A stretch of 64,000 nucleotides of DNA from Cafeteria roenbergensis (lineage: Eukaryota > Sar > Bigyra > Bicosoecida > Cafeteriaceae), in contig VLTN01000040.1 in assembly GCA_008330645.1 (NCBI GenBank), positions 124,001 to 188,000 of the forward strand. The letters run 5' to 3'. The position numbers and the translations under genes were made by a program. Every line of letters starts with the position of its first letter. The first letter of the stretch is position 1. Below, one piece after another: positions 43,401-52,486 of this stretch. The notes under the pieces were generated by a model, which saw only the letters and a list, made by a program, of their open reading frames with translations, did no database searches and was not told where the DNA came from.

Positions 43401-45993
43401 AGCCATGATCATCCGGAACAGCCTGGCCACCCAGCGCGACAGCTGCGGCCTCCTCCCGGCCACCGTTGCGGCGGTCCACGGCCACGCGGAGACGACGCGC
43501 CGGCTGCTCGACTGGAAGCCGGACCTCCGCGACCTCGAGCCCGTGGCCTGGGCGGACCGCGACGCAATCGACGTGGCAACGCTGGCCGCCGCGTCACCCG
43601 ACGAGCTCATTGCCGCCAAGGCGAGCCTGCGGCGCGTGGACTGGGCCGCTCCGCTGTTCGACATGCCTGGGCCTGGAGAGCGGAAGGCCCACTTGCTCCT
43701 CCACGTCGAGGCCAAGGCGGAGGCGTCCGATGACGTCGTCGCCGCCCTGATGCGCATCTTGCCACAGCACGTGCTGACCCTGCCGGGCCCGTCCGGTGAG
43801 ACCGCCATCGAGCTTGCACTTCGCGACGAGGAACTTGCAACAAACCTCGTCGGACTGCTGCTTGCCCGCGGTGTGCAGTTCGAGACGCGCGCCCAGGCCG
43901 AGATGGCAGAGCGGATCTCGGCCATCCCTGACGCCGCCTGCGCCGCCGTGGACCGGTTCCGCCCCGCCGCGTCCCGGGGAGGACTGACAGAGCTGCACTA
44001 CCTCTGCAGGAGCGGCCTCGGGGAGCCGATCGCCAGGCTGTGCGCCGCCGCACCCCAACGCGCCGCTCTCGCCACCCGCGACGGGCGCATGCCGGCTCAG
44101 CTGTGGCAACTGCCCAGGGCCACCGCGGGCGCGGCGCCTGCCGGGGACGACGAGGCGGGCGAGGACTACTCGCCCGCGGACGACGACCCGCCATGCGAAG
44201 CAGCCCCGTCGACGGAGCACGCCCCGGCGGCAGGCGAGCCTGCCCCGGCCCCTCCCGCGACCCGTCCACGCCCAGGCGCCTCCCGCCTGCCCCCTGCGTG
44301 CCTCAACCCGGCCACCGCGCTGGTGGCTGCGCTGGAGCACGCCTGCGCCACCAACCCCGACAGCATGACCACCGCGTTCGCCGAGGACGCCGAGCAGCAC
44401 GCACGGTGCCTGAAGGGGCTGGAGCAGCTCGTCGCAAGCCCGCGGCTGGCCGGGTTCGTGGAGGCTGCCCGGATGGACATGGAGCACGCCTGGGACGGCC
44501 GGTCCGCCGAGCAGCGGGACTTCCTTCGCCGCTGCCTGGGCCCCACCTTTGCGGGCGGGCACGCCATCGGCAGCAGCGAAGGCCGAATGGCGCGGCAGCA
44601 GCTGTGGCGCGAGCTCCTGCATCCAACCTCAAGGCGGCTCGACGAGACGGACGGATTGCCGCTCACGCCCATGGCCGCCGAGGCCCTCGTGCGAAGCGAG
44701 TGGCGTGCGCAGCTGCAGCCGCCGCTGGCCGACACAGCCTTGTCTGCCTGGGCCCCTGAGGACGGACTGGCGATGGAGCTGACGCCGGTGGCAGTCGAGA
44801 TCCTGAGCACCGCGGCGAAGCAGGCCAACTGGACCCGCGACACCATGGCCTCGATGCCTCCGCGCCTGCTCTCTGCCCGGAAGCTGACACTGCTGGGGGC
44901 GGTCGACGCCGCGATGCTTCCCGGCCTCGCTCGGGCCCTGCCCGGCGTGACGCATTTGCGCTATCACGGCGCGACCTCCGACGGCATCCTGCGCCTCGCA
45001 GAGGCCTTGGCGGACTGGCGGTGCGTCGAGGTGCTGGAGCTCCAGGGCGCCAAGTACGACGTCGCTGCCATGGAGGCGTTCGGACCCGCCCTCCGGGAGC
45101 TGCCGAGGCTGCGTGCGCTCCGAATCGGCGGGAACGACCCGGAGGATAGCAGCCCCACGACCAAGCTCATCGACTGCCTGGGAGGCTTGTCGTCGCTGCA
45201 GCAGCTCAACCTCGCCGGGCGTCGCATCAGCAATCGTGGCGCAAAGACCCTGGCGGCGGCGCTCGGCGGGATGGAGCAGCTTCGCTCGCTGGTGCTGTCC
45301 GGGTGCGCCATCGCCAAGCGGGGCATCCAGGACATTGCCGTTGCGCTCCGCGGTCGTCGCATCACGACGCTGGTCCTGAGCGGAAACAGCATCACCGACG
45401 GGGCGGCCGCGGAGGTGATTGCCACCGTGCGGGGGCTGCCGTACCTCGCGACTCTGAGGCTGTCCGGCGCGGGCCTGTGCCAGGAGAGCGCGCTGGGCCT
45501 GATGGAGGCCGTTGGGGAGTGCGGCATGCTGGAGGAGCTGGAGCTCAACGACAACGCAGACCTGTTCGCGGCCCCGGCGGCACCGGGGCGAGGCGCCGCT
45601 GCCGCTGCGGCCGCCGGAGCGGGCGGTGATTCGCCGAGCGCGACACTGCTCGACGCCGCGTGCAGCGCTCTGGCGCGGTGCCCGCGCCTCCGCGTGGTTC
45701 GCATGACAGGCGCCGGGCTGCCGAGCGATGCCGCCAAGCGCATCAAGGCCCTGCTCCCGAAAGACTGCGAGACTCAGTTCTAGGCTCGACCGCGGATGCG
45801 CAGACGCGCAGGCGACAGCCGGGCGGCGCGAGTGTGCTCCGGTGCGTGTGGCTTCGCATCACCAACCGCATGTGGAGAGCGCGCCCTCCGAGCTGCCTCG
45901 CCAGAACCGCGCGGGAGCACGCACGATCAGCAAGCACATCAGACACGCAATCGACGCCGCTCATGGAGCCTCCGAACATCCAGCTCCGGCGCC
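40480..45993 (+). repeat. Tandem unit 2 (5,514 bp)
   Basis: Head-to-tail with unit 1. Its first 360-370 bp read the same as those of unit 3, while both differ from unit 1 by several indels, so units 2 and 3 share a more recent common origin or conversion there. Confidence 0.93.
40711..45783 (+). CDS. GBP-like GTPase / ankyrin / LRR protein, copy 2 (intact, two exons)
   Basis: Exons 40711-40749 and 41041-45783, phase 0, 1,593 aa. Residues 15-300: GB1/RHD3-type GTPase, with P-loop G55KLHAGKS, switch-I T97/T98-H-G-I, G3 D123VEG, and an SRGK sequence where GBPs have RD. Members bind GTP and remodel or oligomerise on membranes; in animals GBPs act in immunity. Residues 300-800: helical and unassigned, with a Cys/Trp-rich part (WHDNLLAALRRGDATVAGTSAW). 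About 814-1040: ankyrin-like motifs (LLPATVAAVHGHAETTRRLL, GETAIELALRDEELATNLVG, LTELHYLCRSGLGEPIARL). An acidic linker near 1045-1070. About 1290-1525: at least six RNI/NLR-type LRRs (LRSLVLSGCAIAKRGIQDIA, ITTLVLSGNSITDGAAAEVI). No TM span. The apparent signal peptide upstream of exon 2 is intronic. Domains are seen; an immune or sensing role is inference. Confidence 0.85.
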
Positions 45994-46224
45994 AGCATTG
46001 TGTGCGCAAGCGGGCAATTTGCCCAGATCACTGTGAGAGTCACAAATTTTGCTGGCATCTAAACGCCGAACAAACATTTCCTTGGCCCCCGAAGCTCTGC
46101 AGGGCGATTGACCAAGCCCGGCCTCAAACAGCACTCTGCACTCCCGGCCCGACGCAGCGGCCGAGACCCTCCTCCCGCGCAGCCCCGCGGTACCAGGACC
46201 GCCCTGCCCGAGAGCACAGAGCCA

Positions 46225-48960
46225 ATGGCAGCCGCTGCAGGCGCCGCGCCTCCCGAGGCATTGGTGAGCCGCCCGGCCACTTGGGAGTGAAGCGCCGGCA
46301 AAAAGCTCCACACACGGCGAAGATGGTCCCGCCGCGCCCAGCCCGCTCGCCGCGCGCACGGCGGCCTCCGGGCTCACCCAGCGCGGCAGGGCCGAAGCGC
46401 GCGCGCGCGCGTGGGCCAGCGTGCGGGGTGGGCGGTGTCGCGCCGGGGGAGCTTGGGGAGCGCAGAGTGTTGCTGCTTTTTTCTGGCAGTTGGCGCGATC
46501 CTTCCGCCGCCCGCCACATCCCTTCGCCGCCCGCCTCTGCCTCGCGCCCCGCAGCTGGCCGTCGTGTCGCTGGTGAAGCTTGACGAAGCGACGGGCAGGC
46601 TCAAGGTGCGCGAGGAAGGCCTGCGCGCCATCGCAGCACTGCCGCCCGATGCGAAAGTTGTCGTCCTGGCAATCCTGGGCAAGTTGCACGCAGGCAAGTC
46701 CACGACCATGAATGCGGTGGCCCGGGTGGCCATGGGAGAGCCGCTGCCGGCCGACCTGTCCACGCTGGTCACTCCATTTGAGATGGCGTTCAAAGCCGCC
46801 AGGCGTCCGCACGGGATCGACATGGTCGTTCTCCGACTGCCCGAGGCCTCCGAGACTGGCATCACGCACGTGATCCTGCTGGACGTCGAAGGCCTTGAGC
46901 GCGACACCGAAGACCAGCAGCACGGCAACCTCCTGGCTGTAGCTGCCGACGCCCTCTCGACCACCCTCGGCTTCCAGATGCCGTCAACACTCGCACCTGC
47001 GGAGGTGAAGGCCTTCCTGGCGCCCATCGTTGCTGCGAGGTCCGGCTTGCGAGGGGACCGCGGCCACGCCGCCGAGCCCGACAAGGACCTCCTCTTGCTC
47101 TCGCGAGGCAAGCCGTACCGGGACTACCCAAAGGCGGAGAACCTGACGAGGGACGGCGGCGCGCCCATCGGCGTCGCGGGCATGTACCGACGTGTCGAGG
47201 CCTGCTTCTTGGCGCCCACCCGCTTCGCGCCCGAGGCGGCGTCTGAGGCCCTGCAGGCCGCCTGCGCTTCCGCGCTCCGCCTGGCGCTGGACCGCACGGC
47301 TCCTGCCATCGGCAAGGACGCCCTGAGCGCGAGACTCTCCAGCCTGGCAAGCGTGTTCGATGGCACGATGGAGGTGGCCGACCTCGGCTTTGACTGACTA
47401 CGCCTCCGATTGGCCCTGGTGTGTGATCGAAGGGAATTGCAGCCGTACATCAAGCAGTGGTCAAATGGGCACCTGTTAGGTGTCCGGCGCCAGCGGGCTG
47501 GGAGTAGCGGTGCCTTGCTCGGAGACTGCACCCACAGGGGCACTGAAACCTCGAAAGCCACGACCCAGCATTCCGCGGGATGGGCGGGTTCGTCACGAAT
47601 CCGACTTTGCTCTCACACAACCTCAATGCCGACCGCGACGGGCCCTGGAGTGCTGTGCAAACGCACACACGGCACGGAAGGCAAAGCGAGGCGCCAGATG
47701 CGCACGCCTTGCCAGAGAGCTGCTTGTCCTGTTCGCCAACGTAGGCGGGCAACCCAGAGCTTGGGAAAACTGCTGGACCACGCAGGGGGCGGTCCCAGCA
47801 CGCTGCGGCTAAGTCGGGTAGGCCAAGAGAGTGCCGCGACGTTTCCAGGTGGCTGCCACAAATTCAACCCCTGATAAGTCGTTTCACATTGTCAGACTAG
47901 ACTCGAGCTCATCAGGGACCTGCTTCCCCGCCGACTCTTTCGAGCCCACCAAGCGATGCTCGTCAAGACCTGGTCACGTCGGTGGTGACCGCCAAGCTCG
48001 TGTGGCAGGACACCGTCGACTCTGGGGTTCCCATCAATGGGCGCTTCGCCGTTCCCAAGGGCCTCGACTCGTACTGCGACGCCCCGCCCCGCACGGAGGA
48101 GCGATCGACCGCCATCGACGCATGGCGCACTGCGCAAGCTCTCGTGGCGAGCGACCCGTCGCTGATGCTCCATCCCAGGCTGCTGTCGGAGGACGAGATA
48201 CTCAAGCTGACGACGCCGGAAGGCGCAACGCTTGCGAGAATCCAGGACACGCGGAAGGAGTGCGCGGACCTCCTCGCTTGCGGCGGCGAGGCGTCGAACA
48301 AGGTGTTCTTCATGCGAGTCTGGCACGACAACCTTCTCGCAGCCCTTCGGCGCGGCGATGCTACCGTGGCCGGCACCTCGGCCTGGTGTGAGCGCAAAGC
48401 AGTCGTTGGCACGCCGGCGACTGTCCAAGAGTGCATGGTACGCGATCCGCGCTCGTTCATCGCCGCCGACCCCAAGGTGTGCAAGCCTGCCGAGGCCCTC
48501 CTGGACCCTGCCCTCGCCTTGGCAGCAGTGGCGGGAGCCACAAGCGGCGATGCCGCCGCAGGCGCAGCCCGGCCCACCGCGCTGGGCGACATCGACAAGT
48601 TGGTCCTGGCCAACATGCTTCGGTCACAGGCGCTCGATGCGGTCATCTCGACTTGTCGGCCGGACGCCATCCTCATGGTCGCCAGCAACGTCAGCAAGTA
48701 CTGGAAGCACTACTACGGCCACATGCTCCCGGAAGAGCTCGGTAGCGCGCCCCCGTTCAAGATGTGGGTCGACAGCGACCGCTCCGGCACGTGGGCGTCC
48801 TGCCTTCGGGTGGCGGCGGCTCGAATGCTCAACTGCCAGCCCGACCGCAGCCCCGGGCTGTTCCCGTGGGCCCGAGACCTGGACGTCCAGACGTTGGTGG
48901 CCGATGGCCTGGTTGGCGGGTCGGAGACTGCTCCCGACAGGCTGCAAAACTCAATTCTAG
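46225..48960 (+). pseudogene. GBP-like GTPase / ankyrin / LRR gene, copy 3 (decayed)
   Basis: Exon 1 (46225-46263), the intron and the G domain (from 46555) are preserved, including the P-loop and LLDVEG. The switch-I stretch has diverged (PFEMAFKAARRPHGID against PFKVTGKASRTTHGID) and has lost the threonines. At 47389 homology is broken by 0.57 kb of foreign sequence with a stop shortly inside it. It resumes at about 47958 with one base missing relative to copy 2, and continues to 48928. There about 2.9 kb (most of the C-terminal half, including all ankyrin and LRR coding) is deleted, joining GGGTCGGAGAC to the last codons and stop. A truncated G-domain protein of about 290 aa could still be made from the first frame. 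Confidence 0.85.
47389..47957. other. Insertion of non-homologous sequence in GTPase copy 3
   Basis: About 569 bp absent from copies 1 and 2, replacing only a few bases of host sequence. It is noticeably less GC-rich than the flanks and has no long open frame of protein-like content. I found no terminal inverted repeats, poly-A tail or clear target duplication, and the edges lack consensus splice sites, so neither a typical transposon nor a new intron is supported. Its origin is unknown. Confidence 0.75.
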
Positions 48961-49188
48961 GCTCGACCGCGGATGCGCAGACGCGCAGGCGACTTCCGGG
49001 CGGCGTGAGTGTGCTCCGGTGCGCGTGGCTTCGCATCACCAACCAAATGTGGAGAGAGCACCCTCCGAGCTGCCTCGCCAGAAGTTCGTGGGAGCACGCA
49101 CGATCAGCAAGCACATCAGACACGCAACCGACGCCGCTCATGCAATCCCGCAGCTGCAAAAAGCAAAATCTGGACGACGAAGCTGCCG

Positions 49189-52100
49189 TCACTCCCGCCA
49201 CATTCCACGCGAGCCGGGTGGCGGAGGAGGGGGGCTTGCGGGCCTTCCAGGGTGGCCACCGCGGCTGGCGCTCAGCGTGGGGTCGCCGTCCAGCCTGGAG
49301 GCAGACAGCCCTCGCTCTGCCGGAGACTTGCGAGACTGGGCACCGCCTGCGGCTGAGTGCACACCGGACCAGGCGGCTTGCGTTCGCGAAGCCTCATCGT
49401 GGCTGCGCCAGAGGGCTTGGCCGCCCTGCGGTTGCAACGCGCGGGCCGTCGGGTCCTTGGTCGCCTGACCACGCGGGCGACGCTGCGACGGATCCTCCTG
49501 TCCACAACCGCGCCCACCGCTGCCCACGGCTGCTGCAGCAGCTGCTGCCGCCACTGTTTCAACGGCCTCGGCGTCCGCGTCCTGCGCCTCCGCTCCTCGA
49601 CCGCCGTCCCGTGAAACCGGGCCGAGGATCCCGCCGTACCGCTGCTCATCCGACCCGGCCTCCAGACCCGTCTCGAACGCCCGTCGGCACCTAGCTCTGT
49701 ACGATGTCACCGCCTTGTCGGCCTCCGCGGCCAGCTGGCGCACCGCGCGCGCGTCCACCCCAACCTCTCCAACACCGCCGCCTTCACCGGCCCCGCTCGC
49801 TCCACCGCCGTCCGACACCCTTCGAAGCTCCGCGGTGACGGCAGACACCTCGTCCCCGAGGCTGTCCGCCATCCGCACGATGTGGCCGCCAAGCCACGTC
49901 ACAGCTCGAGTGTGGGCTGTCAGGCGGGCGCGCGCCACGGCAAGCCGTGCGGCGCGGAGCGCCTCCAGCTCTGCCGCCTCATCGTCCAAGTCGTCGTCGT
50001 CATCGTCGCCGTCGTCGTCGTCGTCGTTGTCGTCGTCCTCGACCCCGCCTGTCTGACGATCGGGCCGCCGGCCTCTGCCAGCGACCCCAGCGCCGGCCGC
50101 GCCTCGCCCGCCCGTCGCGGCGCGCTTGACCCCGCGGCGCCGGCGCTTTCGCCTCCTGAGCCTGTGGATCCTTCCGCTCGCCTCGGCGTTCTCCTCCTCC
50201 AGCTCTGCCACCCTCCGCGACAGCCCGTCCACGGTTGCCAGCGCCTGTTCCATCAGCGCTGCGTGCTCTCGCGCTGGCGTCCACCCCGTGGCGGTGTTGT
50301 GGCCCAGGGCGCCCCCGCTCGCAGCAGGGAAGTTCCAACTCCACTGGGGCGCCCAGCCGTACTCCCCGGGGCCACCCCCACCCCCGCCCCCGGCCCCGGC
50401 TCCGCCCCCGCCCCCGCCTCCGCCAGCGAGGGCGAGCATCGAGCCGGGGCGTGGACCCGCCGCACCGCCTGCGCCGGCTGCCGCGCCCCCGCCGCGCTGG
50501 GCGCTGATGGCCCGCTTTGCGCGCCGGTACGCCGCCGGGCCTGGCTCTAGGACGCCATCGGCCGCGTATCGCACCGCAGTCAGCTCCGTGTGCAGCCGTG
50601 AGATTGCCGAAGCTTGGAGGACCTCTCTGTACGGCTGCCGTTGCTGCACGTGCCGGCGCAGCTCTGCCACGATGCGGCTGTGCTTCTGGCTCTGCAGCTT
50701 GAGCGCCTTGCGAGATCGGGCCTTCCATGCGGAGTTCAGGCCGCGAAGGAACACCCGCACCTCTTCGGCAGGCACGTGAGCGAGGAAGCGGCTTCGAAAC
50801 TCCGCAGTGAGCGACACCGCGTCGGCAGGGACCCAGTGGAGGCCCTCGGCCGAAGCCAGCTCTGCGGCAGAGGGGGCGAGGCCGCCGCTTGTCTTGGGAC
50901 CGCGCCTCGTGGCTGCGTTGGAGGAGCTTCTACGCCGGGCTGCCCGCCCTCCCGGGCGCGACGCGGAGCGACGCGAGTTGCTCATGGCTGCCGCTGCAGC
51001 CGACCCAGCGGACGACACGACGGGTCCCGCCTTGCGCCTGTCCGCAGCGACCTCCTCTGCGTAGTGCTTGGCCATGCGCTGTACCTCGGTCCAGTCGGCA
51101 ACGTCGTCGCCCGCGTCCCCGGCGGCCCCAGCGTCGCCGCGCGCGCCGATGGGGCGGGTCGGCCCCCCGTAGAGCCCGTCGTCGGCCTCCTGGCCGGGGC
51201 GAGGCGCTGGCGCCAGGTACGTTGACCGGTGCCTTCCCGAGGCGGTCCGGGCGTCTTCCGGGAAGGCTTCGGCGGCGAAGCGCTCGAACTGAGGCGTGGA
51301 GGCCAGCAGTCGGATGAGGCGAGCGTTGTCCGCGCGCAGGTGGCGCACCATGGAGCGCAGCTGCGACGCTGACGTCGCCTCGGAGGCCAGGGCCTCGGCG
51401 TCGGCGCGCACGCGCTCAAGCTCGGTCAGGGCGTCGGCCTCTGTCTGACTCGCGCTGGCGGCGCTGGCCTCGACGGCGGCGGCGCGCGCGCGCACCCGCT
51501 CCATGTCCACCATGGTGGCTTCCATTCGCACCCGCAGCCCCTCGGCCTCGCTCTGGGCCGCGTTGAGCTGCCGCTGCTTCTCAGCCGAGTCCCGCTCGTA
51601 CTCGCGCAGGTTGGCGAGCGAGCGCTGGTAGAGCGACTCGCGCTCGGCCTCCACGGCCGCGGCCCTCGCCTTGGCCTTGTCGAGCTCGGCGCTGGTGCGC
51701 TGCTGCTCCTCCGCCTTGGCCTTGAGAACGCGCATGCACTCGCTCAGACGGGTCAGGACGTCGCGGTAGGAGGCCTTGAGGGACCCTGCCTCGTCGCGCG
51801 CTCGCACCAGCTGCAGCTCCAGGAAGCGCGCGTGGTCGCGAGCGTCGCGGCCCTCGGGGGAGCCCTTTCGCGCTGCCTCGCTCGCGAGAATCGCAGCCTT
51901 GCGCGCCTTGGCAGCCTCCGGGCTCCCGGAAGGCGACCCGGCGTCGTGGCCCGACCGCATGTCCCGCCAGAGCCGCCCCAAGCGCCGGATATCGTCGCCG
52001 CTCATCTCGGCAAGCATCGAGCTCTCGTCGTCGTGGCGGCTGCTCTCGGGGCCGCGGGGATCTGCATCGCCTCGGTGGCCGCCGCGGGACGCGGCGCCAC

Positions 52101-52224
52101 CCGGCCCGACATACTCCGAAAAGATGCGGCCAACGGTGTCGAGCACGTCGGACTTGCCGGCGTAGTCGGCCGCGGGCCCTGCATCCGAGGAGCGGCGGGA
52201 GCGTGCTCCAGCCGTTGTTGCCAT
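49189..52224 (-). CDS. Large coiled-coil protein, uncharacterised (1,011 aa)
   Basis: Intronless. The ATG at 52224 is chosen because upstream codons are Pro/Arg/Ser filler without protein character. Residues about 120-330 are a long heptad-rich coiled coil (ASYRDVLTRLSECMRVLKAKAEE, then LANLREYERDSAEKQRQLNAA). A conserved-looking central module at about 480-570 contains FRSRFLAHVPAEEVRVFLRGLN, WKARSRKALKLQSQKHSRI and LRRHVQQRQPYREVLQAS, recalling centrosomal or basal-body coiled-coil proteins, though I cannot assign a family. A Gly-rich stretch, a second coiled coil (LSRRVAELEEENAEASGRIHRL), a basic RRRKRRRR patch (possible nuclear signal) and a run of about 20 Asp-rich residues follow. The last 120 residues are low-complexity. 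The stop lies about 45 bp from the end of tandem unit 3. Confidence 0.72.
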   Translation of the reverse strand: MATTAGARSRRSSDAGPAADYAGKSDVLDTVGRIFSEYVGPGGAASRGGHRGDADPRGPESSRHDDESSMLAEMSGDDIRRLGRLWRDMRSGHDAGSPSGSPEAAKARKAAILASEAARKGSPEGRDARDHARFLELQLVRARDEAGSLKASYRDVLTRLSECMRVLKAKAEEQQRTSAELDKAKARAAAVEAERESLYQRSLANLREYERDSAEKQRQLNAAQSEAEGLRVRMEATMVDMERVRARAAAVEASAASASQTEADALTELERVRADAEALASEATSASQLRSMVRHLRADNARLIRLLASTPQFERFAAEAFPEDARTASGRHRSTYLAPAPRPGQEADDGLYGGPTRPIGARGDAGAAGDAGDDVADWTEVQRMAKHYAEEVAADRRKAGPVVSSAGSAAAAAMSNSRRSASRPGGRAARRRSSSNAATRRGPKTSGGLAPSAAELASAEGLHWVPADAVSLTAEFRSRFLAHVPAEEVRVFLRGLNSAWKARSRKALKLQSQKHSRIVAELRRHVQQRQPYREVLQASAISRLHTELTAVRYAADGVLEPGPAAYRRAKRAISAQRGGGAAAGAGGAAGPRPGSMLALAGGGGGGGGAGAGGGGGGGPGEYGWAPQWSWNFPAASGGALGHNTATGWTPAREHAALMEQALATVDGLSRRVAELEEENAEASGRIHRLRRRKRRRRGVKRAATGGRGAAGAGVAGRGRRPDRQTGGVEDDDNDDDDDGDDDDDDLDDEAAELEALRAARLAVARARLTAHTRAVTWLGGHIVRMADSLGDEVSAVTAELRRVSDGGGASGAGEGGGVGEVGVDARAVRQLAAEADKAVTSYRARCRRAFETGLEAGSDEQRYGGILGPVSRDGGRGAEAQDADAEAVETVAAAAAAAAVGSGGRGCGQEDPSQRRPRGQATKDPTARALQPQGGQALWRSHDEASRTQAAWSGVHSAAGGAQSRKSPAERGLSASRLDGDPTLSASRGGHPGRPASPPPPPPGSRGMWRE

Positions 52225-52486
52225 TGGCAACCGCAAGGTCACTGGGCGAGTGCTTCGTGGGGGAGGGTCCGCCGAAGCGCGGTGGGGGCCCGAAAGCGAC
52301 TCGGGGGAAGCAGGCCTACGGCAGGTAGCCGATGCGGACCCGCCGGCTCGGCGCGTCAACGGGGCTGGGCGTGCACGCGTCTGCGCGCCAGCGGCTCGAT
52401 CGCTGGCAGAGCCGCCCCGCTGGCCCGCGCTCGGCGGCATCGACGGCCACCGCCCACTGCCCGAGCTGTGGAGTCAGGCGGCCGCC
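52225..52486. promoter_or_regulatory. Divergent intergenic region, coiled-coil / PEX3-like genes
   Basis: 262 bp between start codons on opposite strands; both promoters presumably lie here. No specific element is recognised. Confidence 0.4.

Larger units (their letters stand above)
45994..49143 (+). repeat. Tandem unit 3 (about 3,150 bp, rearranged)
   Basis: Same left boundary as the others. Homology stops near 49143 (CGACGCCGCTCATG), about 45 bp before the stop codon of the minus-strand coiled-coil gene. It carries a 0.57-kb insertion and lacks about 2.9 kb of the unit 2 coding sequence. Confidence 0.9.

Noticed and set aside
47389-47957. Insertion as a newly gained intron of copy 3
   Set aside because: No GT donor or AG acceptor at the edges restores the frame of copies 1 and 2, and a further deletion already disables the copy.
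34941-49143. Array as a transposon or other mobile element
   Set aside because: No terminal repeats flank single units, no transposase or polymerase genes are present, and units are strictly head-to-tail with a host-type intron. It behaves as a segmental tandem duplication.
47982-49694. Long plus-strand frame from GTPase pseudogene into the coiled-coil gene
   Set aside because: It joins decayed copy 3 coding sequence to antisense of the minus-strand coiled-coil gene. There is no start of its own and no conserved C-terminus.
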